Positions 1 through 6,391 of a stretch of DNA of 7,042 nt are shown piece by piece. Under the pieces are notes generated by a model that was not told where the DNA came from, did not search any database, and worked only from the letters and a program-made list of their open reading frames with translations. Positions within the stretch are counted from its first letter, which is position 1. Every line of letters starts with the position of its first letter. The stretch spans positions 1 through 7,042 of the forward strand of contig CAKSEI010000076.1 in the NCBI GenBank assembly GCA_934446285.1, read 5' to 3'. A program made the position numbers and the translations under genes. Source of the DNA: an uncultured Eubacteriales bacterium. Lineage in GTDB: Bacteria; Bacillota; Clostridia; Oscillospirales; CAG-272.

Positions 1-1202
1 TTAACGTGTCCGAAGTCCTCATCCGAGAGCACTCTCCACGGGGCAGCGGAAAACTGTATCATCGGCAGCAGAGCCGTAGCTGCGCAATATCGCAGGAAAA
101 GCTCAGGATCAAAGTCCTTTGCCCCCGGGAGAAAGTCGAGCCATATGCCGCCGCCTACCATATCGGGGCAGGAGAAAGCATATCCGAGGCTTGACTGCGA
201 GAGGGTGTTCGGTATGACCTCGGCGAGTCCGTTTTCCGTCCACGAATGGCTCTTGTCGGACAGCCGCCATACGCCGGCTCCTCCCGCACAGCGATATGCC
301 GAGCGGACCTCGTTATATTCATATCTCTTGCCGAATTCCGCCCATGCCTGCGAAAGCTCGAGGGCATTTGCTCCTGAGGCTGATACGGTGTTTTTATACG
401 AATCCGCACTTCCTCCGTCGAATTTAAAGCCGTCGACGCCGTAGTCATGCATCAGCGCGTCAAGCTCATCGCCGAAGAGCTTTCTGTCCACGGGATTTGT
501 CAGGTCGAGCGCGGGCGAGCGCCCGTTCCACCACTGTATAACCGCAGGCTCACCCGTCTCCGGATCGCGCACAAGTCCGCCCTGCCCCCTGAGTATTTCG
601 TACTCCTCGGTGTCGGCGAAAATGTATGAGCAAACCCAAAGTATGACCTTGAAGCCGAGCGAATGCAGCCCGTCAATCATTTCTTTCGGATGGGGTATCT
701 TCTTTTCGTTAAATTTCCACGAGCCGTACCCGCGTGCCCACATATCGTCTATCATGAGCACCCCGGGTGTAAAGCCTGCGTCGACTATTCCGTGTGCGTA
801 ATTAAGTATCTTCTCCTCCGTCTGGTCGTACATTATCTCAATCCAGTCGTTGAACTGCGGAGATGAGAAAAACACCTCGGGAGGCATTTTTCCGTCGGGC
901 GGGAAAAAGTTCGTGCATGCGTCCTTATAAGCGCCGCGCAGAGAGCCGAAGCCCTCACGCAGGATTATCTCGCCGCGGCTCGAGCTTATGTCTATTTTAC
1001 CGCTCGAAATACGGGCGATAAAGCCCTTTTCGCACCATATATATCTGCCGTTTGAGGAGATCATGAGCGGGTTTACCGCATTTGAGCAGGTTGCATTTTC
1101 AACGTCGACCGTCTCACATGTACTCTCGTCATACGGGTACAGCCGTCCGTCCTGAACGGACGGACCGTACCATAGCTCGTCTTTTTCTATTTCTACAATC
1201 AT
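1..1202 (-). CDS. Glycoside hydrolase family 31 protein, second tandem copy (C-terminus beyond window)
   Basis: This is a predicted cytoplasmic retaining alpha-glycosidase (GH31 clan fold). Starting from ATG at 1202-1200, 400 codons are open to the left edge, so roughly the last 100 residues are missing if it matches its neighbour. Visible landmarks are LMIDD (149-153), the sugar-pocket segment around QWWNGRSP (223-230), LDLTNPVD (232-239), the nucleophile motif GVDGFKFDGG (255-264; Asp262) and RLSDKSHSW (313-321; candidate acid/base Asp316). Asp316 lies 16 residues after Arg300, the same spacing as in E. coli YicI. There is no signal peptide. The start overlaps the upstream GH31 stop as ATGA, with AGGAA a few bases before it, so translation is probably coupled. 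It is about half identical by eye to the upstream copy and nearly gap-free against it. Substrate cannot be told: the MYORG-like part of GH31 includes alpha-galactosidases, which is a hint only. Confidence 0.9.
   Translation of the reverse strand, partial: MIVEIEKDELWYGPSVQDGRLYPYDESTCETVDVENATCSNAVNPLMISSNGRYIWCEKGFIARISSGKIDISSSRGEIILREGFGSLRGAYKDACTNFFPPDGKMPPEVFFSSPQFNDWIEIMYDQTEEKILNYAHGIVDAGFTPGVLMIDDMWARGYGSWKFNEKKIPHPKEMIDGLHSLGFKVILWVCSYIFADTEEYEILRGQGGLVRDPETGEPAVIQWWNGRSPALDLTNPVDRKLFGDELDALMHDYGVDGFKFDGGSADSYKNTVSASGANALELSQAWAEFGKRYEYNEVRSAYRCAGGAGVWRLSDKSHSWTENGLAEVIPNTLSQSSLGYAFSCPDMVGGGIWLDFLPGAKDFDPELFLRYCAATALLPMIQFSAAPWRVLSDEDFGHV
1143..1163 (-). repeat. 8-bp inverted repeat in the 5' coding region of the second GH31 gene
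   Basis: CCGTCCGT and ACGGACGG are perfect complements separated by five bases. In the mRNA this would be a GC-rich stem-loop covering codons 14-20 of the second GH31 gene, about 40 nucleotides after its start. The first GH31 gene has no equivalent at this point. It could slow ribosomes or be a chance effect of codon choice; no function can be assigned. Confidence 0.4.
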
Positions 1203-2716
1203 ATCTTCCTGAGTACGGGAACTCTGTCAAAGGGCGCGGGTACGGTTACTGTCTTGCCGCCGTCATATACCTTTCCGTCCTCGGACTGCCACTTGCCCGA
1301 GGGCAGACGAACCTCACGCTCTCTCTTGCCCTTCTCAAGGCAGGGGGCGATAAGCAGGCTGTCGCCGAGCATGAACTGGTCCTTGCAGTCGTAAAGACCT
1401 TCGCCGGGGAAGACATACTCCATGTGACGTACTGCCGGTTCGCCTGTTTCCGCAGTGTGCTTTATAAGATCCTTTATTACGGGCAAATATTCTTTGCGCT
1501 GCTTCATCAGGCTCTTTATGCATGCGTACTCTTCATCGTTCAGCACGCGCCACGGTGCGGCGGAGAACTGTATCATCGGAAGAAGAGTGGATGCGGCACA
1601 GTAGCGTACAAACAATTCAGAATCAAACGCCTTTGCACCGGGCAGGAAGTCGGCGAAAGAGCCGCCGCCTACCATATCGGGGCAGCAGTAGCCGTAGCCG
1701 AGAAGACCCTGCATAACGGAGTTGGGGACGATTTCCGCAACGCCGCCTCTGCCCCATGCATGACCCTTGTCGCACAGTCTCTGAACAAGGGGCAGTCCCG
1801 CACAGCCGAAGCAGGCACGGAATTCGTTATAGGGGTACTTAAGACCGAATTTTGCCCAAAGCTCGGTCTGACCGGTCGGGAGAATTTTCCTTGCGGTCGT
1901 GTCCTTTTCGCCGTAGTAGTTCGAGTCGCCGGCGTCAAATTTGAAGCCGTCCACGCCGTATTCCTTTACGAGACGGGCGGTCTGAGCGGTAAACCATTCC
2001 TCGTCGACGGGATTTGTAAGGTCAAGCTCGGCGGAGTATCCGTTCCACCACGATACGAGGCGGATAGCGCCGTTTTCGTCCTTTACAAAGCCGCCCTTTG
2101 ACGATACCTCGCGGAATTCCGCGCTGTCGGGGGAGACGAAGGGGCATATCCACATTATAACCTTAAAGCCGAGGGTATGCAGCTCGTCAATCATGGCTTT
2201 CGGGTCGGGAAACTTTGCCCTGTCGAAATCCCACTTGCCGTAGTAGTTGCTCCATATGTCGTCTATCATGAGTATGCCCGGCTCAAAGCCCTCTTCGACG
2301 GCTTTTCTTGCGTAGGCGAGAATATCCTTCTGATTTTGATCGTATATAAGCTCGATCCACGTATTGAATTGAGGGCGTGTGAAAAACTCCTCGGGGGGCA
2401 GTACGCCGTTTGAGGGAAAGTGCTTTGCGCAGGCAGCGGCGTAAGCGGTGCGCAGCGTTCCTCTCTCGTCCGAAAAGTCAATTTCTCCGTTAGCGGAATC
2501 TGCCGTTATCTCGCCTCCCGAGAAAACGGCGGTAAAGCCCTTGTCGCACCAGAGATATCTGCCGGCGGTAGAGAGCATAAGGGGTGCGGTCTGGTTTCCG
2601 CATGAGCAGTGCTCGGTGTCAACAGTCGCCTCCGAGTCCGCTCCGTAGGGATAGTCGAGCGCGTGGACGACCTCCGAGCCGAACCACTTTTCTCCGTCAA
2701 GAATTTTTATTTTCAT
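1199..2716 (-). CDS. Glycoside hydrolase family 31 protein, first tandem copy
   Basis: A complete 505-residue predicted retaining alpha-glycosidase, shorter than classical GH31 enzymes such as YicI (772 aa) but like the compact MYORG/alpha-galactosidase-type members. In order it has a short N-terminal beta domain (1-105), then a TIM barrel with LMIDDIW (149-155), FPDPKAMIDELH (169-180), LGFKVIMWICPFVSPDS (182-198), SWWNGYSAELDLTNP (222-236), the nucleophile motif GVDGFKFDAGD (254-264; Asp261) and RLCDKGHAWG (313-322; candidate acid/base Asp316, 16 residues after Arg300 as in YicI). CPDMVGGG (345-352) follows, and a C-terminal beta domain begins near GDSLLIAPCLEKGKRE (451-466). There is no signal peptide, so it should act on imported oligosaccharides. 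The ATG lies 16 bp after the HIT stop, with AAGGA directly after that stop codon. Its own stop overlaps the next GH31 start. Family assignment is firm; substrate is unknown. Confidence 0.93.
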   Translation of the reverse strand: MKIKILDGEKWFGSEVVHALDYPYGADSEATVDTEHCSCGNQTAPLMLSTAGRYLWCDKGFTAVFSGGEITADSANGEIDFSDERGTLRTAYAAACAKHFPSNGVLPPEEFFTRPQFNTWIELIYDQNQKDILAYARKAVEEGFEPGILMIDDIWSNYYGKWDFDRAKFPDPKAMIDELHTLGFKVIMWICPFVSPDSAEFREVSSKGGFVKDENGAIRLVSWWNGYSAELDLTNPVDEEWFTAQTARLVKEYGVDGFKFDAGDSNYYGEKDTTARKILPTGQTELWAKFGLKYPYNEFRACFGCAGLPLVQRLCDKGHAWGRGGVAEIVPNSVMQGLLGYGYCCPDMVGGGSFADFLPGAKAFDSELFVRYCAASTLLPMIQFSAAPWRVLNDEEYACIKSLMKQRKEYLPVIKDLIKHTAETGEPAVRHMEYVFPGEGLYDCKDQFMLGDSLLIAPCLEKGKREREVRLPSGKWQSEDGKVYDGGKTVTVPAPFDRVPVLRKI

Positions 2717-2732
2717 ATTTTTAGAGTTCCTT

Positions 2733-3071
2733 TCAGCACATTTTTTCGGCCATTTTTTTGCCGCCGAGCAGGTGAAAATGCAGATGGCGGACGGACTGAG
2801 CGGCGTCGGGACCGCAGTTTGATATTATTCTGTAGCCGCCCGACAGTCCCTCGGACTCCGCTACCTCCGGAATTTTTGCGAATATTTTCGCGACGTTATC
2901 GGCGTTATCCGCGTTTATCTCGTCCGCGCCCGCGATATGCCTCTTCGGGATGAAAAGGATGTGTACGGGAGCTTGGGGAGCGATGTCGCGGAATGCGAGT
3001 ATATCGTCGTCCTCATAGACCTTGTTTGACGGTATTTCACCGTTGATTATTTTGCAGAACAGGCAGTCCAT
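2733..3071 (-). CDS. HIT-family (HINT-like) nucleotide hydrolase/transferase
   Basis: A 112-residue cytoplasmic histidine-triad protein of the HINT branch, which hydrolyses purine nucleoside phosphoramidates and related nucleotidyl bonds. The triad HLHFHLL is at 96-102 (His96, His98, His100, with His100 expected to be the nucleophile). The N-terminal CLFCKI supplies Cys3 and Cys6, which bind zinc in many bacterial HINTs. AFRDIAPQAPVHILFIPKRH (26-45) and SNCGPDAAQSVRH (84-96) match family blocks, and length is normal. GGAGGA ends 5 nt before the ATG. It is first gene of the leftward unit, fed by the promoter at 3163-3135, and only 16 bp separate it from the first GH31 gene. A functional link to the GH31 enzymes is not evident; HINT genes often sit with unrelated neighbours. 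Confidence 0.95.
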   Translation of the reverse strand: MDCLFCKIINGEIPSNKVYEDDDILAFRDIAPQAPVHILFIPKRHIAGADEINADNADNVAKIFAKIPEVAESEGLSGGYRIISNCGPDAAQSVRHLHFHLLGGKKMAEKMC

Positions 3072-3134
3072 GCTTTTCCTCCGTTGTTTTTCTACCGCTC
3101 GGCGCGCAGTGCGGAGGCGGTGCAGTTTACAGCA

Positions 3135-3163
3135 AGTATATCATAATGTTACTGTTTTTTCAA
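3135..3163 (-). promoter_or_regulatory. Sigma-A type promoter for the HIT-GH31-GH31 unit
   Basis: Read on the minus strand, TTGAAA (3163-3158) and TATACT (3140-3135) are separated by exactly 17 bp, each box differing from consensus at one position. Predicted transcription start is near 3128, giving a leader of about 57 nt before the HIT start codon. The -35 box lies 9 bp from the -35 of the divergent promoter. Confidence 0.75.
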
Positions 3164-3172
3164 GCCTTTTTG

Positions 3173-3201
3173 TTGACTTTGGGCGCGCTATGGGATATAA
3201 T
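3173..3201 (+). promoter_or_regulatory. Sigma-A type promoter for the DUF1858-trmK-Nif3 unit
   Basis: TTGACT (3173-3178) and a perfect TATAAT (3196-3201) are separated by 17 bp. Predicted start is near 3208, giving a leader of about 24 nt that contains little more than the ribosome binding site AAAAGGAGG (3215-3223), 8 nt before the ATG. Confidence 0.85.
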
Positions 3202-3231
3202 AAATTGAGAAAATAAAAGGAGGTACTGTTT

Positions 3232-3429
3232 ATGACGGTTACAAAAGAGAGCATAATCGGCGATGTGCTTGATTATGATGAGGGAACGGCTGAATTTTTC
3301 TTTGAGATAGGTATGCATTGCCTCGGCTGCCCGTCCTCCCGCGGAGAGAGCATAGAGGACGCGTGTGCGGTTCACGGGACAGACCCCGACGAGCTTGTGG
3401 AAAAGCTCAACGCATATTTGGAGAAATAA
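3232..3429 (+). CDS. DUF1858 small redox-disulfide domain protein
   Basis: A 65-residue stand-alone DUF1858 protein, also known as the hybrid-cluster-protein-associated redox disulfide domain. The diagnostic block GMHCLGCPSSRGES (27-40) carries the CxxC pair Cys30/Cys33 followed by proline; a third cysteine, Cys45, lies in DACAVHG, and DPDELVEKLN (51-60) is the usual C-terminal helix. The family is common in anaerobes and may act in thiol/disulfide or metal-centre chemistry, but its biochemical role is not established. An excellent ribosome binding site and promoter precede it. A hairpin follows its stop, then trmK. No hybrid cluster protein gene is in the window. Confidence 0.92.
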   Translation: MTVTKESIIGDVLDYDEGTAEFFFEIGMHCLGCPSSRGESIEDACAVHGTDPDELVEKLNAYLEK

Positions 3430-3435
3430 TGCCTG

Positions 3436-3457
3436 CAGCGGAGTGAAAGCTCCGCTG
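3436..3457 (+). terminator. Hairpin between the DUF1858 gene and trmK (weak terminator or attenuator)
   Basis: CAGCGGAG and CTCCGCTG form a perfect 8-bp stem with loop TGAAAG, starting 7 bp after the DUF1858 stop and followed by TTTGTC. The stem is strong but the T-run is only three bases, so full termination is doubtful. Partial read-through would lower expression of trmK and the Nif3 gene relative to the DUF1858 gene. It could instead be an mRNA-processing or stabilising structure. Confidence 0.5.
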
Positions 3458-3469
3458 TTTGTCAAAAAT

Positions 3470-4126
3470 ATGGAGTTAAGCAGCAGACTTTCGGCGTGCG
3501 CCGCCCTTGTGCGCGGCAGGTGCGTCGCGGATATAGGCACAGACCACGCTTATCTGCCCGTATATCTCATCGAAAAGGGTATATGCGAGCATGCATATGC
3601 CTGCGATATAAACGCAGGACCGCTCGCGAGCGCAAGCGAAAATGTACGTAAATACGCCCTTGAGGATAAAATAGAGCTTGTACTCTCGGACGGACTTGAC
3701 GGCGTGCCCGACGGGAAGTGCGACTGCATTGTCATTGCCGGTATGGGCGGGGAGCTGATATGCAGGATAATCACCGAGTCGCGTTTCTTTAAGAGAAGCG
3801 GGGTGAAATTCGTGCTGCAGCCGATGAGCAAGCCCGAGGAAGTGAGAAGAATGCTCTGGCGGGAGGGGTATACTCTCACCGACGACGTGACGGTACGCGA
3901 GCGCGGCAGGATGTATCAGATAATGCGCGCTGAGTATACGGGTGAAATTTCACACTTTGATATGTGTGACGCGCTGTGCGGTAAGGTTCGAACAGATGCG
4001 GACTACCGCGCACTTATAGAGAATACACTTAAAAAAATACGTAAAAAGGTGCGGGGAATGCGTCTCGCGGGGGCTGACTGCCGCGAAGAGGAGGCGCTTA
4101 TTTCCGAGATGGAGAGACGCTTATGA
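3470..4126 (+). CDS. trmK: tRNA (adenine(22)-N1)-methyltransferase TrmK
   Basis: A 218-residue SAM-dependent enzyme that methylates N1 of adenine 22 in tRNA. Rossmann motif I is VADIGTDHAYLP (19-30); ACDIN (44-48) is the acidic loop expected to hold the SAM ribose; SDGLDGV (73-79) and IAGMGGELI (89-97) follow, the latter being the family signature. LQPMSKPEEVRRML (116-129) is also typical. A lysine/arginine-rich C-terminal helical part (180-218) resembles the tRNA-binding coiled coil. I chose ATG 3470 because MELSSRL matches the usual family start. The frame stays open upstream into the DUF1858 gene but that extension is not homologous. No good Shine-Dalgarno precedes 3470; a GTG at 3443 lies in the hairpin and is less likely. 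The stop overlaps the next start as ATGA. Confidence 0.94.
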   Translation: MELSSRLSACAALVRGRCVADIGTDHAYLPVYLIEKGICEHAYACDINAGPLASASENVRKYALEDKIELVLSDGLDGVPDGKCDCIVIAGMGGELICRIITESRFFKRSGVKFVLQPMSKPEEVRRMLWREGYTLTDDVTVRERGRMYQIMRAEYTGEISHFDMCDALCGKVRTDADYRALIENTLKKIRKKVRGMRLAGADCREEEALISEMERRL

Positions 4127-4872
4127 CGGCAAAAGAGCTTTATTGCAGGCTGGATGAGATGATACCGCCGTCGCTTTCATGCGATTGGGACAACGACGGT
4201 CTGATGGTGGAGACAGAGGAGAAGCAGATACGGCGCGCTCTTGTTGCACTTGATGTGACCTCGGATATCGTGGAGAGAGCCGTAGAGGGCGGCTACGACG
4301 TTATAGTCTCGCATCACCCGCTCATTTTCAAGCCGCTTAAAAATATAACATGCGGCAATGCAGTGGCGAGAAACGTCGCTGCCTGCCTTACTTACGGTAT
4401 ATCCGTGATGAGCTTTCACACGCGCCTTGACGCGCTTGAGGGCGGGGTGAACGACGCTCTCGCCGAGAGGATAGGGCTTACGGGAGTGCGACCTTTCGAC
4501 AGCATCGGGAGGGTCGGACGTCTGTCCGCACCCATGAGCGCCCGTGAGTTTGCAGAGTTTCTCTGCGAGAGACTGTCAAGCGACTGCGTAAAGTACGTGG
4601 GTGACGGGAACGTAAGCACCGTTGCGCTTGTCGGCGGTGACGGTAAGGATTTCTTCTCTGCGGCGCGTGCCGCGGGCGCGGACACGTACCTAACGGGTCA
4701 GATGAGCTATAATATGATGGCTGAGGCGGCGGAGAGCGGAATGAACGTCTTTGAGGCGGGGCATTTCTTCACCGAGCATCCCGTCTGCGGGAGGCTCTCG
4801 GATATGCTGCGCTCGCTCGGAATAGAGAGCGATATAGCCGTAAGCAATCCCGTGAATACTGTTTTTTCTTAA
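4123..4872 (+). CDS. Nif3-like dinuclear metal centre protein (DUF34, YqfO/YbgI type)
   Basis: A 249-residue member of the DUF34/Nif3 family, whose hexameric proteins hold a two-metal site; a GTP cyclohydrolase I type 2 label is often copied to these proteins but their role is unsettled. Predicted ligands are His64 and His65 in SHHPLIF (63-69), Asp103 in FHTRLDAL (98-105), and His214 and Glu218 in AGHFFTEHP (212-220). The N-terminal SCDWDNDGLMV (19-29) is also characteristic. The protein is the short form, without the PII-like insert of B. subtilis YqfO (about 370 aa). TGQMSYN (191-197) replaces the acidic residue more usual after TG, a mild departure. It overlaps trmK by 4 bp, a pairing conserved in Firmicutes that suggests a tRNA- or metal-related link without proving it. 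Confidence 0.93.
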   Translation: MTAKELYCRLDEMIPPSLSCDWDNDGLMVETEEKQIRRALVALDVTSDIVERAVEGGYDVIVSHHPLIFKPLKNITCGNAVARNVAACLTYGISVMSFHTRLDALEGGVNDALAERIGLTGVRPFDSIGRVGRLSAPMSAREFAEFLCERLSSDCVKYVGDGNVSTVALVGGDGKDFFSAARAAGADTYLTGQMSYNMMAEAAESGMNVFEAGHFFTEHPVCGRLSDMLRSLGIESDIAVSNPVNTVFS

Positions 4873-4878
4873 GTTGTG

Positions 4879-4907
4879 TTTACAAGAGACGGTTTTTGTG
4901 GTATAAT
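4879..4907 (+). promoter_or_regulatory. Extended -10 promoter for prfB and the genes after it
   Basis: TTTACA (4879-4884) and a perfect TATAAT (4902-4907) are 17 bp apart, and TGG directly before TATAAT makes an extended -10. The -35 begins only 6 bp after the Nif3-gene stop, so prfB has its own promoter although it lies close behind that gene. Predicted start is near 4914, giving a leader of about 26 nt. Confidence 0.85.
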
Positions 4908-4909
4908 CG

Positions 4910-4927
4910 GAGTGTAAAAGGACACTC
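4910..4927 (+). promoter_or_regulatory. Dyad at the prfB transcription start
   Basis: GAGTGT and ACACTC are perfect 6-bp complements around AAAAGG. The dyad covers the predicted transcription start and ends 2 bp before the prfB ribosome binding site GGAGG (4930-4934). It could be a DNA operator, or an mRNA hairpin if transcription starts at 4910 or earlier. No known regulator motif is recognised. Confidence 0.35.
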
Positions 4928-4939
4928 TCGGAGGATAAT

Positions 4940-6043
4940 TTGATTTTAGCACTTGAAGACGCAAAGCGCAATCTTTCGTCGCTTGAAGACGATATAAATG
5001 AACTCGGTTCTGCTTTGCGTATAGATAAAATACGCGAGGAGGCTGCCGACCTTGAGACGCAGACCGCCGCTCCCGACTTTTGGTCTGATCAGAGCAAGAG
5101 CGGGCCGACTATGCAGAAGATAAAGGTTTTAAAAAATAAGATAAGTAAGTACGACGGACTCCGTTCCCGCCTCGAGGACGCGCAGGTGCTCTGCGATATG
5201 GCAATCGAGGAGGACGACGAGGGGCTTGTCGACGAGGTCACGGGCGAGGTTCGTGAAATCGAAAAGGAAAAGGACAGACAGAAGATAGAGGTGCTTCTAT
5301 CGGGCGAGTACGATGCGAACAACGCTATTCTTTCATTCCATCCCGGTGCGGGCGGAACGGAGGCGCAGGATTGGGCGTTCATGCTCTATCGCATGTACAA
5401 CCGTTGGGCGGAGAAGCACGGCTACAATGTCAAGCTCCTCGATTGGCTCGACGGAGAAGAGGCAGGGCTTAAGAGCGCCACACTCCTTATAGAGGGACTC
5501 AACGCTTACGGGTACTTAAAGAGTGAGAACGGGGTCCACAGGCTCGTGCGTGTATCGCCTTTCGATGCGTCGGGACGCAGACATACGTCCTTTGCCTCGG
5601 TCGAGGTCATGCCCGAGTTTGAGGACGACGGCACGATAGAGATTAGGCCCGAGGATATTGAGGTCACGGCTCACCGCTCAAGCGGCGCAGGCGGGCAGCA
5701 TATAAACAAGACCGACTCCGCAATACGCATCCTGCACATTCCGACGGGTATTACCGTGGGATGTCAGACCGAGCGCAGCCAGCTGCAGAACAAGGAAACC
5801 GCGATGAAAATGCTCAAGAGCAAGCTCATGGAGATAAAGGCGCGGGAAAAGCTCGAAAAAATTGAGGACATACAGGGAGTCAAGTCAAATATAGAATGGG
5901 GCGCTCAGATACGCTCATATGTATTTATGCCGTACACACTTGCTAAGGATGCACGTACCGGTTATGAGGACGGTAACATTCAGGCTGTTATGGACGGCGA
6001 GATAGACGGATTTATAAACGCTTATTTAAAAGCCAATGCATAA
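4940..6043 (+). CDS. prfB: Peptide chain release factor 2 (RF2), TTG start, no frameshift
   Basis: A 367-residue class I release factor that reads UGA and UAA in the ribosomal A site and triggers peptidyl-tRNA hydrolysis. The stop-codon tripeptide SPF (206-208) marks RF2 rather than RF1, and GAGGQ (249-253) carries the catalytic GGQ at 251-253. The position matching E. coli residue 246 is Ser247, not the activity-lowering threonine of E. coli K-12. A helical N-terminal domain spans about 1-110. The start is TTG at 4940, 5 nt after GGAGG; no ATG or GTG lies between the promoter and this point. The E. coli frameshift site (leucine codon then UGA) corresponds here to TTG CGT at 5015-5020, and the gene is one open frame. 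Length is normal for the family. Confidence 0.96.
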   Translation: MILALEDAKRNLSSLEDDINELGSALRIDKIREEAADLETQTAAPDFWSDQSKSGPTMQKIKVLKNKISKYDGLRSRLEDAQVLCDMAIEEDDEGLVDEVTGEVREIEKEKDRQKIEVLLSGEYDANNAILSFHPGAGGTEAQDWAFMLYRMYNRWAEKHGYNVKLLDWLDGEEAGLKSATLLIEGLNAYGYLKSENGVHRLVRVSPFDASGRRHTSFASVEVMPEFEDDGTIEIRPEDIEVTAHRSSGAGGQHINKTDSAIRILHIPTGITVGCQTERSQLQNKETAMKMLKSKLMEIKAREKLEKIEDIQGVKSNIEWGAQIRSYVFMPYTLAKDARTGYEDGNIQAVMDGEIDGFINAYLKANA

Positions 6044-6055
6044 GGAGGCAAACTT

Positions 6056-6391
6056 ATGAGAGAAACTATCAAAAAGTCGAAATTCTTTCTCGGCATCGCG
6101 CTCATGGCGCAGTCGGTGATGTGCGTGACATTCTTCTTTGCTCTCTGGAGAAAGAAAAAGTCGCTTGCCAACACGTTCCTTGCCGTAGGCGCGGCGGGCG
6201 GACTCTGGGGTGCTTACCTCATATATAAGAATGCAAAGGAAATGCAGAGAGAGCAGAAAATTCTCTCCGCCATGGATGCATTCTGCGAGGGCACGGACGA
6301 CTATATTTTCGACGACGAATGGGTCGATTTACGCGATAAGGACGCTCGTGACGACGAGAATAAGACCGACGGAGAAGAAAAGCCCGAATAA
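6056..6391 (+). CDS. Small two-helix membrane protein of unknown function
   Basis: I do not recognise this 111-residue protein. It has a basic N-terminus (Lys6, Lys7, Lys9), a hydrophobic helix at about 10-31, a basic turn RKKK (32-35), a second Gly/Ala-rich helix at about 38-57, a charged linker, and a highly acidic tail (about 79-111, rich in Asp and Glu). The two helices probably form a hairpin with both ends on the same side. The ribosome binding site AAGGAGG (6042-6048) overlaps the prfB stop codon and leaves 7 nt to the ATG, so it should be well translated from the prfB transcript. Its TAA is followed immediately by the ATG of the ACP-like gene, a spacing that suggests coupled translation and perhaps joint action. 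The first helix is not followed by a cleavage site, so a signal peptide is unlikely. Confidence 0.82.
   Translation: MRETIKKSKFFLGIALMAQSVMCVTFFFALWRKKKSLANTFLAVGAAGGLWGAYLIYKNAKEMQREQKILSAMDAFCEGTDDYIFDDEWVDLRDKDARDDENKTDGEEKPE

Noticed and set aside
1082..2101. Long plus-strand open frame (339 codons) opposite the GH31 genes
   Set aside because: It lies antisense to well-supported GH31 coding sequence and has no recognisable domain or promoter. It is a shadow of the GH31 codon pattern.
3365..3469. Upstream in-frame extension of trmK by 35 codons
   Set aside because: It reads the DUF1858 gene out of frame and crosses the intergenic hairpin. The extra residues do not look like a TrmK N-terminus, whereas MELSSRL at 3470 does.
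3160..3540. Minus-strand open frame of 126 codons
   Set aside because: It covers the plus-strand promoter and lies antisense to the DUF1858 gene and the start of trmK. It has no homology that I can recognise.
4177..4971. Minus-strand open frames opposite the Nif3 gene and the prfB leader
   Set aside because: They are antisense to conserved coding sequence and overlap the prfB promoter; none shows domain motifs.
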